Shown here: positions 1 to 11,256 of the stretch, one piece after another | Layout: every line of letters starts with the position of its first letter | Numbering within the stretch: the stretch's first letter is position 1 | Origin: Palaemon carinicauda | Lineage: Eukaryota > Arthropoda > Malacostraca > Decapoda > Palaemonidae | Assembly: GCF_036898095.1 (NCBI RefSeq) | Contig: NC_090729.1 | Span: 67,117,274-67,181,273 of the forward strand | DNA: 64,000 nt | Direction: 5' to 3' | Notes under the pieces: generated by a model | Database searches by the model: none | What the model saw: only the letters and a program-made list of their open reading frames with translations | Told to the model about the DNA's origin: nothing | Made by a program: the position numbers and the translations under genes

Positions 1-1165
1 TGACTTTGTATTTAGTTGTAACATATATTAAATGAAACTTGAAGTAAATGGTTATGTTGCACTTCTGTTTCCTGTTATTCTGCCATTAAAACTATGCAAT
101 ACTGAGTGATCAGTTTCAGTCCAACAACGAAACTAATAACCTTCAAATCCTTTATAACTTATAGCAAGAAATTATCAATAAGGTGTAAACGTAACCCTTA
201 GTATGTTGGCGGATAAAAAAAAATTTCTTGGCTTCAGGGAAAATATTCCATTTATTAAGTACTTTTGAATTTTAACTCCTTTTAGTTAGGGTAGGCAAAT
301 AGGTTTTAATATAATAATTTATTGTTCATATATTTCTTAATAGTATACTATTATGTTTGATGAAATAGGTTGTTGAGAACTTTCTTGTTTGAAATTCCTA
401 CAGAAATCAGATTTTGTAAAAAAAAAAAAAAGAAAAAAAAAAGATGTTTCAGGCACTGTAAATAAATAAATCAGGTTCCAGATCAAGATTGCAAAGATTC
501 GCTTAATTTATTATAGCTTATTTTCTATGCATTTCATTAATCTTTATTTTTCGGTGGTGACTAAAATCTGTTATTTCTACAATATCCCAAAAAGTAAGGA
601 AATCTTTGTAATGGGAAAACTCCATCCTTTTAGTACTTTTTTTCAGAAATTGATTCATCATCCGACTCTAATATCTTTAAAATTGTCCCTGTTCTTAGTA
701 AGATTGGTTATAAAAATCATTTAAAGAATCTATTTCATCAACGAATGCATGTAACAGTATTGTCGTTCTCTTTTTATGTTTTTCTCTTTCTATATCAGAT
801 ACCCTTCCTTTAAAGATATGCATTTTTGGGTCGTTAGAGAAGACATCGAACGTAACCCTTTTCAAAGGTAAGGTCTAAAGTTATAATCTAGCAGATTATT
901 ACAAGAGTAGAAAATATTTCGATATAGATAGAGAGGAAAAGGAGATCAGAAAGGATGTAGTGGCTCGCCAATGCCCGGCATATTTGCATACACACTCACG
1001 GTCGTGTTGCATAATTTTACAAGACACTATATTTAGTCCCTGAGTGTGATATATTCTTTTCTTTTTAAAAAAATGGTGATATGAATGTGTTAGTAACATT
1101 ATGACCTTGTTTTCCTGGAAACAGTATTAACTGTATGAAAAGTAATGGTTTCATATATATGCATA
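1..1165. other. AT-rich flank, no gene seen
   Basis: AT-rich sequence with an A-rich run near 418-443 and no reading frame with recognisable domains. It ends in a short TA-rich stretch (about 1153-1167) immediately before the left terminus of DIRS-like element A. Short open frames here have no supporting features. Confidence 0.6.
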
Positions 1166-1530
1166 TTTTTGGGGTCAAGCCATGTCGTCCTGATGGAAGT
1201 TCCTATAGGGTAGATTCCTTGGGTATATTACAACTAGGGTGATATTCCCAGAGAATTTACCTTAAGGTACCCAGAATTCTAACTCCTGGAGCGAATATCC
1301 TTAATAAAAGAACCAGGGATATCGCGAAATATCAGAAAACGTATTCTTGACACGCCACGTGGCAATCTGCACCCCGAACAGAGATAACACTTCGAAGGGG
1401 TCAATTGGCAAGAAAACGAAAACAAGAAAGAAAAGGAGAGCCGCTCGCAAGGTATCTCTCCTCTCCCGTTTCGTAAGCATGCATTGCGCCGCTCACGGCG
1501 CCATCTGTATTCCTTTTTGCGTAGCTAAAC
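1166..1530 (+). repeat. Left inverted terminal repeat of element A
   Basis: Reads CATGTCGTCCTGATGGAA near 1180-1198, then about 340 bp that recur inverted at about 9740-10080. Shared blocks include GAGAATTTACCTTAAGGTAC, ATTCTAACTCCTGGAGCGA, GACACGCCACGTGGCA and the inner end GGCGCCATCTGTATTCC. A frame open from 1347 lies partly in this repeat and partly in the leader and is not taken as a gene. Confidence 0.9.
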
Positions 1531-3603
1531 AACTCGGTGTTTTTTCCCCGGTGTTTCTCGTAATTCTTGGATTTAATCGCTTAATTATGCTTTCTCCAAC
1601 TTCTTCTGCTTCTGATAAGTTGAGTACTAATTCTTTTATGTATAAATGTAGGCTCTTGGTAATTTTAAAAGTGATTAAGAGTAATATCGTTGTTACAAGA
1701 GGTGTTGCCTACCGGAGGCGTCCTGGACGCTGTCGCTCGCTAGGTATGAGTTATTTAGTTAGCCAGAGCGACGTTCCCGGCTGTTTCGCTTTAATAATTT
1801 TAGCTGTTTAGCGTTACATAGGATTTCTTTATATGATGCTTTTAGTATTGTTTGTCTTAGCGAAGGATTCGCCGATTCTGGCCTACGCTAGACCGTGTAA
1901 CCTAGTCGTTTGGCCCTAGTACTTTCCTGCATGATATTCAGATTTCCGAGTGTTTTTAAAATTTTATTGATGCTTTAGGCAGTTTTGTACATTTAAGATT
2001 ATGTTGATTTCTTCCAAGATAGTATACGAGAGAGTTTCGGTGATTTAGGTAATCGATTCTCTTGGCGCTTAGACTAAGTTGTCTATGGCGCCTTAGTATA
2101 CTTTCTCATATTCCCCGGTTGCTCTCTTCTCTTCGGAGAAGGTGTGCAATCCCTTTCCCTCTGTTTAAGCCTTGGGCTTAACCCTAGTGGTGTATCTGAA
2201 TTAACTTTAGATATGACTATATTAGGGTGTTTCTGTTCCTTCCTGTTTCCAGTAAGTCTGGCTTCAGGGAGGGGGCAAAACATCAGAGTTCTTAGTCTGA
2301 GTCTGTTTATGTCTGGCTTGTGGTTGAGACTCCCTTGCTAGACTGACACAGACATAGGAGGCTTAGCCTCCTTATGTCACTTTCGAAGGTTTCTGTACGA
2401 GATGATTCCTTCTTCTTGTGATCTAACAGACTAGTTCAGAGTTGCTGTTCTCAGTGTTGAGGATAAGATCCTTTTCTGGGAACAGCAACACCTTCCTTGC
2501 TTTGGTACCGTGGGGGTTGGCAAGTATCGCTGGCCTCCCTCCTCGGATCTCCCCTAGGCTAAGATGAGTTGTCTTGGCTGCGGGTAATTCATTACTAAAG
2601 CAAGGATGGTAGGACCCTCTTCGCCCTTTCCCCCTCTTTCCTCTGTAATGCCCTAGCCATTGCATTACTGTCCGTCATTCTACATCTGTACCTAGCATAG
2701 GTTAGGATTTGGGGTTGACTCAGTCCCTTGCTTTGAGTGCTACCCGGACCTCTCTTGGTCCCTCATCCATGTTTGTCTGTAGAGCCAGATGGCATTGGTG
2801 AGGAAGCCTGAAATTATATTCTCCCCTTCCTTATGTGCACTTTTTCGGGTTGCCGGGCTATGAGGTAGTACAGTCTCTTATCCCGGCATCCATTCTGTTT
2901 TCTTCTAGTGTTGTACCCTAGCCGGCTGCTAGCTCAGTGGCCGGCAGCCGGGCAGTCGGAGTTCTCTGGTTCTTTTGCTGCCGGCCGGCATCGGTTGTAT
3001 ACCTTTGCCGGCCGGCTATTATCACGCCATTGTCTGTCGGTCGCTACGATTGGTCTCCTGCAGCCGGGTGCTACCTTGTGTAGTTGCCGGCCGGCAGTTA
3101 TTGCCGGCCGGCGCATGCATTTGAACCAGCTTTCTGCCGCCTTATAGCTCTTAAGTAGTACACTTTAGATCTAGTTAAGATGTGTGCCGGCCAGCACATT
3201 ACCTTCTATACTGTAGCCAGTATTCTTCAGTATAGTATATACTGTAGGGAGAAAACTATAGTATAGTATTGTTACAACACTGTGTTTTCTAACATTTTTG
3301 TGTTATCTTGTACAGCCCTTTGGTGTTGCCTTACAGATAAAGAAAGCGAGTTCTTTCTTGTCTACTATCCGGTATTTTAAAATCATCCTTTAGGTGTGAG
3401 CTACACCTGTTTCCTCTGGAAATTTTTCATTGGTTGCTCTAAGACAGATTAACCATACGATTTTATTATCTGGAAGGTTGCAACAATTGACTGTGCGGGA
3501 AACACAAGTGTGTGTCTTTCCTTTCTGTTTAATTATGCTAAACTATGTATATCCAGTGATACGTAGTTCACTTGATACTCATGGAAATTTCTTCTCTTTA
3601 CAG
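1531..3603 (+). promoter_or_regulatory. 5' leader of element A with GCCGGC-rich tract and splice-like acceptor
   Basis: About 2 kb without a convincing gene between the terminal repeat and gag. From about 2905 to 3200 it is packed with GCCGGC/CCGGCCGGC palindromes, and the same compositional tract recurs in the leader of every other copy. At 3391-3408 lies an imperfect hairpin (AGGTGT, then GAGCT, then ACACC) that also occurs in C. The leader ends in a polypyrimidine run and CAG at 3590-3603. That layout suggests an intron in the leader; the donor is not established. Confidence 0.6.
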
Positions 3604-3606
3604 GAG
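3590..3606 (+). other. Conserved splice-acceptor-like site before gag
   Basis: A pyrimidine-rich run followed by TTTACAG, then GAGGA. The same arrangement (pyrimidines, ACAG, GAGGA) lies at the equivalent point of B (15431-15445), C (36251-36265, minus) and D (44921-44935, minus), although the sequence further upstream diverges. Protein similarity between copies begins exactly here. I infer a 3' splice site joining an untranslated or start-codon exon to gag. Confidence 0.55.
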
Positions 3607-5559
3607 GACCATACGAAGTGTGGAAGTGTTTTCTGCAACGTCCGCAGCAAGAACTTCTGCGGACACGGTTTGTATAGGAGGCACGCAGCATGTGCAGTCA
3701 CCAAAGGTGATCTCCGGTATTGGGACCCGCAGGTATGTACCGTGTGCACTAACCTGGTTGCTGAGGCTTTTGATTCCCCTAGGACGGCGGAGTCAAGGGA
3801 TATAGCAAGGGAGAAGCTTCGTACCTGGGTAAGGGGTTTCCAGAAGAACACCTCTGGGCCTTATCTTCCAAGTGAGAAGATGAGGGCTTACCTTTTCCCC
3901 AGAGCGTTAGCTGATGCAGTGATTCCCCAGCCTCAAGTGGAGATCCTGGTAGTTCAGATCCCTGTGGATGCTGAAGTCGCGGTTGCCCTGCAGGACATCC
4001 AGTTGGACGACAGGATGTCGGAGGTGTCCGAGCGTCTGGGAGAGGACCTCCTGGCAGAAGACCAGGATGAAGATCAGGCTCCAGACATTGAAGAGGAAGA
4101 GGTCGACGAGGTGTCGGCTACTCCGGTTGAGGCTCCTGAACCTATTCCCTCAACATCGTCCGCTCTCCCAGAAGAGCTGGGACAGACCCTCTCCTCCATC
4201 GTTGGAATGATCCAACAGATGCAGAGGGAGAATAATGAGAAGGTGGCTGCAGTGGAGCTGCAGATGCAGAAACTTGCAGCATCACGTGGGCCCCAGAAGA
4301 GGCTCAGTGTGAAAGACCTTCCCTTGTGCTCAGATGCTAACCCGTGGAGGTATGCTGAGCACATGCCGATGACGGTCGGAAAGATCGTCATGTCGGAAAA
4401 GTTGGGCTCAGTTCCCCTTGAGGAGGTGGAATTCTGGCCCAGCAAGGGGTCGTATCCGGACTGTTATGTCCGTTTGAGGAAGGAACCAGCTTCAAAGGAG
4501 GAGACAGAGCTGAAGGAGGTCATAGTTATGGACCATGCTAAGGCTCAAGCTTTGCTATCGTGCTCGATGATAGAGAGGGGCTTCACGAACTCAAAGGTTC
4601 CTGCTTTGAGTAAGAAGCACCCTTCCTTTGTGTCCTCTCCTGCTAGAGCCTTCCCCTTTATGCAGAAAGGGTTTGCGACTGTGCTAAAGGCAGTCGAGGC
4701 TGGCAAGCCATGCCCCTCCTTGGAGGAGTGTAAACCTTTGTCTCTGGCCCTACCCATGGACCACAAGGACTGGAAGGACGTCCATCTTACCTTCTCAGTC
4801 GGGAAGTTGGAGGCTGATATTGCCGGACGTCATTTCGGTGAAAACCTCCCCAAGCTGTCTGACTTTCTTTTGCGAAGGGAGCTCGAGACGAAAGAAAGAC
4901 TGGCTGCCTCAATGTCTCTTCAAACCACTCTTGAGACAATGGCAAGTGACCCCAAGGTTCATGAGATGTTCATGATAGTGGCTAAGACTCATCTAGCCAC
5001 AGTGACGAAGGATCTTTACAGCTTCGTCAAGGCGAGGAGAGCTTGTAGGGAGTTTGTGTTTGCCTCGGCTGCGGTGAGGCACGAGCCAAGGAAACTAATC
5101 TCCTCCAACATTTGTGGCAAAGACCTTTTCCCTAACGAAGCGGTCAAGGAGGTTGTAGATAAGGCCGCCACGGAGAATAGAAACCTTCTCCAGAAGTGGG
5201 GCCTATCTCTCAAGAGAAAGTCTTCCCCGAATGAGGGTCCCCAACCAAAGAGGAAGACTATGAGGACTAGGCTACTGTCTCGGCCAGCCAAGCCTTTTAG
5301 ACAGCAACAGCAACTGCAATTGCCATTGCCTCCAGTGCCCCAGATGGTGGCACAAACCCTGACCACATTCCAATGGGTACCCCAAGCAGTGTCGACGCAG
5401 TCTCCGGCATTTAACCCAACGTTCGAAGGGCAGTCAACTACCTTTCGAGCAAAGCCTAGAGGAGCAGCCAGAGGCTCGTCTAGACGCCCCTCAAGGGGAA
5501 GGGGATTCAGGGGTGGTCGCGGTCAGGGAGGCAAGACCTCAGGACAGCAGTCGAAGTGA
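3604..5559 (+). CDS. DIRS-like Gag (structural/nucleic-acid-binding) protein, element A
   Basis: Open frame of 651 codons from the putative acceptor to TGA at 5557-5559. The frame stays open upstream to an ATG at 3430, but that part is not conserved, so 3604 is preferred as the exon start. The N-terminus (residues about 6-48) has a Cys/His module shared with the other copies, C-x4-C-x9-H-x2-C-x2-H-x2-C-x14-C-x2-C, likely binding two zinc ions. In this copy the fourth ligand is Tyr instead of Cys. A conserved block with WVRGFQKN follows, then an acidic stretch, a short Q/E-rich helix around IVGMIQQMQRENNEK, a long conserved central region, a Q-rich linker and an RG-rich C-terminus resembling an RGG-box RNA-binding tail. 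It presumably packages element RNA. The 3' end overlaps the RT frame. Confidence 0.85.
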   Translation, partial: EDHTKCGSVFCNVRSKNFCGHGLYRRHAACAVTKGDLRYWDPQVCTVCTNLVAEAFDSPRTAESRDIAREKLRTWVRGFQKNTSGPYLPSEKMRAYLFPRALADAVIPQPQVEILVVQIPVDAEVAVALQDIQLDDRMSEVSERLGEDLLAEDQDEDQAPDIEEEEVDEVSATPVEAPEPIPSTSSALPEELGQTLSSIVGMIQQMQRENNEKVAAVELQMQKLAASRGPQKRLSVKDLPLCSDANPWRYAEHMPMTVGKIVMSEKLGSVPLEEVEFWPSKGSYPDCYVRLRKEPASKEETELKEVIVMDHAKAQALLSCSMIERGFTNSKVPALSKKHPSFVSSPARAFPFMQKGFATVLKAVEAGKPCPSLEECKPLSLALPMDHKDWKDVHLTFSVGKLEADIAGRHFGENLPKLSDFLLRRELETKERLAASMSLQTTLETMASDPKVHEMFMIVAKTHLATVTKDLYSFVKARRACREFVFASAAVRHEPRKLISSNICGKDLFPNEAVKEVVDKAATENRNLLQKWGLSLKRKSSPNEGPQPKRKTMRTRLLSRPAKPFRQQQQLQLPLPPVPQMVAQTLTTFQWVPQAVSTQSPAFNPTFEGQSTTFRAKPRGAARGSSRRPSRGRGFRGGRGQGGKTSGQQSK

Positions 5560-7598
5560 GATGATACCGGTAGGAGGGAGACTTCAGAATTTTCGGGATC
5601 GGTGGACCTTCGATCCCTGGGCCCACAGCCTACTCAAGAATAGACTGGGTTGGAGCTGGTACAGCACTCCACCCCTATGCCCTCGATTTTTCCAACACTC
5701 CACCCCCGTTCTGGAGGAGTACATTCAAATACTGTTGGAGAAAAAAGTGATCCAAAGGGTTAAGTCCATCAAATTCCAAGGGAGGCTGTTTTGTGTTCCC
5801 AAGAAGGACTCGGGAAAACTCAGAGTCATTCTGGACTTGTCGCCACTCAACAAGTTCATAGTGAACTGCAAGTTCAAGATGCTAACACTGCAACACATAA
5901 GGACCTTACTGCCAAAGAGGGCATTTACCGTCTCCATAGATTTTTCAGACGCCTATTGGCACGTTCCAATCAATCGCCGACTCTCCCCCTACCTAGGGTT
6001 CAAGCAAGGCCAATATAAAGAGGTCGGGTGGAGAGAAATACCCGAGGCAAATTAGCGGGCCTTATCTGCCCAGACAAGGCCTGGTGTCACCTGTCAAGTG
6101 GTTTGTTTTGACCGCATGGGGGTGATTTGAGGCCCGCTGAGAGAGGTGAGTCACTGTTAATCTCCTCGCCGCCTGACCTGCTCTATATTGGCCTTGGGTT
6201 CAAGCTACATCGAAGACTCTACGCCTTCAGAGCCATGCCATTCGGGCTAAACATAGCCCCAAGGATCTTCATGAAGCTTGCGAGCGTAGCTCTCAAATAA
6301 TTACGCCTAAAGGGAATCCAGGTGGTAGCCTACCTGGACGACTGGATGGTGTGGGCAGCCTCCAAGACAGAATGCTTGCAAGCTTCCCTGCAGGTGATCA
6401 AGTTCCTAGAGTATCTAGGCTTCAAGATCAACAGAAAAAAGTCTCGACTTTCTCCATCTCAAAAGTTCCAGTGATTGGGAATCCACTGGGACCTAGTGTC
6501 ACACCAATTCTCCATCCCGGCGAAGAAGAGGAAGGAGATAGCTGGTTCTGTCAAGAGACTTCTGGATTCCGAAAGGATATCAAGACGCGAACAGGAGAGA
6601 GTGCTGGGCTCTCTCCAGTTTGCTTCGGTAACAGACCCGGTGCTAAGAGCACAGCTAAAGGATGCAACCGGAGTTTGAAGAAGTTATGCATCAAATGCGT
6701 GAAGAGATCTGAGAAGACCAGTTCCGCTTCGTCTACGTACTCTTCTCAGGCCTTGGTCCCAAGCCAGACAACTAAAGAAGTCAGTACTTCTTTAGCCACC
6801 TCCCCCTCGTTGACTCTCCACACAGACGCCTCGAAGGAGGGGCGGGGAGGTCATTCTCATCGGAAGAAGGCCCAAGGGACTTAGTCCAATCTATTCAAGA
6901 CATTTCACATAAACTTTCTGGAAGCTATGGCAGTACTCCTTACCTTGAAGAAAGTCTCCCCGCGTCGCTCGATCCACATAAGGTTGGTGCTGGACAGCGA
7001 GGTGATTGTGAGATGCTTGAATCGACAAGGATTGAGGTCACCACCTCTCAACCAGGTGATGTTGGCCATCTTTCGACTGGTGGAAAAGAAGAAGTGGTAC
7101 CTGTCGGCAGTTCACCTTCAAGGAGTCCGCAATGTGACAGCGGACGCTCTATCCAGGTTCACACCGATAGAGTCGGAATGGTCCCTAGACGCAGGATCAT
7201 TCTCTTTGATCTTGATTCAAGTCCCAGAACTGCAGATAGACCTCTTTGCGACGAAAGACAACAAGAAGTTACCCCTTTACGTGTCCCTGTACGAGGACCC
7301 CTTGGCGGAAGCAGTGGACGCGATGTCCCTCGACTGGAACAGATGGTCCAGGATTTACCTGTTCCCTCCTCACAACCTTCTGTTGTGGGTCCTCAACAAA
7401 CTGAGATCCTTCAAGGGAGTAGCGGCAATAGTGGCTCACAAGTGGCCGAACAGCGTGTGGTTTCCTCTGGCATTGGAACTACGGCTGAAGTTTCTACCGT
7501 TACCAGGTCCAGTTCTGACCCAGCGAGTCCAGAAGTCGACTGTCTGCGCTTCATTACAAAAAACCCGGACCCTGCAGCTCAGGTTTTTCTCTCCCTAG
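5513..7598 (+). pseudogene. Broken reverse transcriptase/RNase H/methyltransferase-like ORF, element A
   Basis: RT motifs are visible in pieces: VPKKDSGKLRVILDLSPLNK (5800-5858), then after an insertion RAMPFGLNIAPRIF, AYLDDWMVW with the catalytic YLDD, and LGFKINRKKS. RNase H follows, with HTDAS near 6819 and NVTADALSR near 7131-7157. The tail (DLFATKDN, DAMSLDW, YLFPPHN) resembles the degenerate Dam-type methyltransferase region of DIRS elements. Damage includes a 192-bp MITE at 6005-6196; stops at 6298-6300 (TAA where C has Gln), 6472-6474 (TGA where C has Trp) and 6676-6678 (TGA where C has Trp); and a frame change before 6927. It overlaps the end of gag in another frame and is not functional. 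Confidence 0.88.
6005..6196. mobile_element. 192-bp MITE (8-bp TSD, hAT- or P-like) inside RT of element A
   Basis: Insertion absent from all other RT copies. It is flanked by an exact 8-bp direct repeat GGTTCAAG (5997-6004 and 6197-6204). Its ends are inverted: CAAGGCCAATATA at the left and the reverse complement at the right, with imperfect pairing continuing to about 30 bp. It has no coding capacity. An 8-bp target duplication is typical of hAT and P-type transposases; the family is not identified. Confidence 0.9.
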
Positions 7599-8551
7599 CG
7601 GTGAGAAAGCGTTTCGGGATTTCGAAAGACAGCATAGACTTCCTAGAGGAATATAAGTGCAAATCTACTAGAAGGCAATATGAGTCATCTTGGAGAAAAT
7701 GGGTGGCTTTTGTCAAGGCGAAGAATCCGCAAGAGATCTCGACGGACTTCTGCTTATCCTTTTTCATTCACCTCCATGGTCAAGGGTTAGCAGCTAACAC
7801 GGGTAAATCTACTTTGACAAGACCCATTTTATATGCCTTTCAGGTCGACCTCGCTAACGAGATTTTTAATAAAATTCCGAAAGCCTGTGCTAGGCTTAGA
7901 CCTTCAGCACCTCCAAAGCCCATTTCATGGTCTTTAGATAAAGTTCTTCATTTCGCTTCACTGTTGAACAATGAGGAGGGTGCGTTAAAGGATTTGACCC
8001 AAAAAGTTATTTTCCTATTTGCACTCGCGTCCTGGGCCAGGGTTAGTGAGAATGTAGCGCTCTCGAGAGAGGAAGGTCGTGTTTAGTTTTTGGATGGGGG
8101 AGAGCTGAACCTGTTTCCGGATCCTACGTTTCTCGCCAAGAACGAGTTACCCACCAACAGGGTGGGTCCCTGGAGAATCTGCCCTTTGAAAGAAGATGCA
8201 TCTCTATGTCCAGTAGAATGCCTAAAGGTCTATCTTCGTAGAACTTCAGACTTCAGGGGTGGTCAATTATTCAGGGGAGAAACATCAGGCTCAAATTTAT
8301 CACTGAAACAGCTCAGGGCGAAAATCACATATTTTATTCGCAGAGTGGATCCTGACAGTACACCCGCAGGTCACGATCCGAAGAAAGTTGCCTCATCCTT
8401 AAATTTCTTTAATTGTATGGATTTTGAACATCTTCGTTCATACACTGGCTGGAAGTCTTCCAGAGTGTTCTTTCATCACTATGCGAAGCAAGTGGAGCAA
8501 CTAAAGAGGTCTGTGGTAGCAGTGGGTTGTGTCGTTAACCCTGCTCTTTAA
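7013..8551 (+). pseudogene. Tyrosine recombinase (YR) ORF of element A, one premature stop
   Basis: The frame runs from inside the RNase H region, where it reads a Ser/Pro/Arg-rich overlapping segment, into a tyrosine recombinase starting around SPEVDCLRFI near 7530. Family residues are visible: Arg in WARVSE, HDPKK at the usual HxxR position (here Lys, where C and D have Arg), and Tyr in FFHHYAK. A stop TAG at 8084-8086 replaces the Gln codon found in C, and the frame is otherwise continuous to TAA at 8549-8551. Three residues are missing around NTGKSTL compared with other copies. The enzyme would integrate circular element DNA in place of an integrase. The stop and the HxxR change argue that it is dead. 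Confidence 0.88.
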
Positions 8552-9571
<1,020 letters not shown>

Positions 9572-9666
9572 TTCCATCAGGACGACATGGCTTGAGCCCA
9601 ATAAACGGATTTTGAGCGAAGCGAAAAATCTATTTTTGGGTGAGATGGCCAAGTCGTCCTGATGGA
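9572..9666 (+). repeat. Internal complementary region (ICR) of element A
   Basis: A 95-bp near-palindrome bounded by CCATCAGGACGACATGGC and its reverse complement, with GAGCGAAGCGAAAAATC in the middle. Its reverse complement matches the A/B terminal junction at 10062-10157 almost base for base. That is the defining relation of a DIRS ICR, which is thought to template completion of both element ends before circularisation. Confidence 0.88.
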
Positions 9667-9739
9667 CCCTCCCTTCCCTTTCTATGAAAGGGCTGTAGGT
9701 CCCCTCCCTACATACAGTATCTGTAGCACCTCGTGTATC

Positions 9740-10123
9740 GCTACAAGGAATACAGATGGCGCCGTGAGCGGCGCAATGCATGCTTACGAAACGGGAGAGG
9801 AGAGATACCTTGCGAGCGGCTCTCCTTTACTTTCTCGTTTTTGTTTTCTTGCCAATTGACCCCTTCGAAGTGTTATCTCTGTTCGGGGTGCAGATTGCCA
9901 TGTGGCGTGTCAAGAATACGTTTTCTGATATTTCACGATATCCCTAGTTCTTTTATTAGGGATATTCGCTCCAGGAGTTAGAATTCTGGGTACCTTAAGG
10001 TAAATTCTCTAGGAATATCGCCGTAGTTGTAATATAACCAAGGAAGCTACCCTATAGGAAATTCCATCAGGATAACATGGCCATCTCACCCAAAAATAGA
10101 TTTTTCGCTTCGCTCAAAATCCG
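9740..10123 (+). repeat. Right inverted terminal repeat of element A
   Basis: Inverted copy of 1166-1530, starting at GGAATACAGATGGCGCC and ending through CCATCAGGATAACATGGCC. Unlike the left end it carries a further stretch of about 35-40 bp, CTCACCCAAAAATAG to CGCTCAAAATCCG, so the two termini are asymmetric. Confidence 0.9.
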
Positions 10124-10157
10124 TTTTTTGGGCTCAAGCCATGTCGTCCTGATGGAA
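10062..10157 (+). repeat. Head-to-tail terminal junction between elements A and B
   Basis: The right terminus of A (to about 10123) is followed without spacer by the left terminus of B (TTTTTTGGGCTCAAGCC). The 96-bp junction is the reverse complement of the ICR and is therefore equivalent to the circle junction expected in DIRS replication. The exact crossover base is ambiguous within the T run. Confidence 0.85.
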
Positions 10158-10500
10158 GGTTCCTAAGAGTAGCTTCCTAAGGGATATATGTACTACAGTG
10201 ATAATCCCAGAGAATTTACCTTCAGCTCTCCAGAAATCTAACTCCTGGCGCGAATATCTTTAAATTTCTCTCAAGGATATAGCATAATATCAGGGGACGT
10301 ATTCATGACACGCCACATAGCAATCTGCACCCCAAAATAGCGTTTACGCTTCCAGGGGGAAAGTGGCAAAATTAGAAGGGGAGTCGTATCAAGGTTACCC
10401 TAGTTCCCCTACTACTATTGACTATCACAACAGCGCCATATCCAATCTGGCTGACAATCCAATATGGTGGACATTCCTAATCTTGTAGCGAAATTGCACG
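10124..10500 (+). repeat. Left inverted terminal repeat of element B
   Basis: About 370 bp matching, in inverted orientation, the segment at about 24540-24857. Shared blocks include AGTAGCTTCCTAAGGGATA, CTCCTGGCGCGAATATC, and GCGCCATATCCAATCTGGCT against its inverse near 24588-24613. Confidence 0.85.
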
Positions 10501-10805
10501 GTCATGTTCCCTGTTGATCTGACATTTTTTATCAATTTTCAGGATTATTGTTATGCTATCCCAAGCTTCTTTCACCTCTGGAGAGTTGAGTATTGAATCT
10601 TTACAATTTGCGCATTTTAGTTCCTGTCTCACAGTGAAATTAGAGTAATTTATTGTGATTAAGAGCTAGGCCAGTTACCAGAGGTGCCATGGGCGCTGTC
10701 GTTTGCTGGGCATGTGTTATTTAGTTAGTAGAACGATATTCCCGGTTGAAATAGCATTATTAATTTAATTATGGAAGCTATTGAGGCATTTGATACTTGT
10801 AAAGA

Positions 10806-10885
10806 AGTGATACCTTTACATACGATCTTCATTCGTTCCAGAAACTGCTTCGTATGTTAAAACGATCGTATGTTGGAGCAAATAT
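10806..10885. repeat. Left subterminal region of Tigger 1 with CGTATGTT motifs
   Basis: Contains the inverted form ACATACGA and two direct copies of CGTATGTT (near 10850 and 10868). It pairs with five related motifs at 13327-13437. Such arrays are candidate transposase-binding sites. Confidence 0.65.
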
Positions 10886-11256
10886 TCCGATAAGAATACA
10901 TGGTAATTTATTTAATTCTTCCTCAGCCTAAAAACCCATAATAAATCCTTAATAAATGGCTACACATAATTACACATTAGATTAATACAATACCTGTATG
11001 ATAAATAAATATTACAAACCAAAAAAAGAATAACAATAATGAAATAATAGATAAAAAAGGGGTTTTAATGTAACATTTACCTTAGCGACAGGCCATTGCA
11101 GGTGTAGGGACTGCTAGGCAGGAGACGGAAGATCAGCGAAGAGGTAGGGATGGTGACTTTGTACGATAACGTGTACGATAACTTAAACTACTACGTGAAC
11201 TTTAACTTAACTTACCTTATTTTTTTTTTTCATTTTTATGATTTTATATTTTTTTT

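Noticed and set aside
1347..1811. 154-codon open frame with a basic stretch near its start
   Set aside because: Lies across the terminal repeat and leader of element A. Similar frames in other terminal repeats are short and not conserved as protein; no domain is visible.
3430..3603. Upstream extension of A gag to an ATG at 3430
   Set aside because: Not conserved in other copies. In C the equivalent frame has a stop just before the acceptor-like site.
9572..9666. 95-bp near-palindrome considered as a MITE or terminator hairpin
   Set aside because: Its match to the terminal junction and its fixed place in every element identify it as the DIRS ICR.
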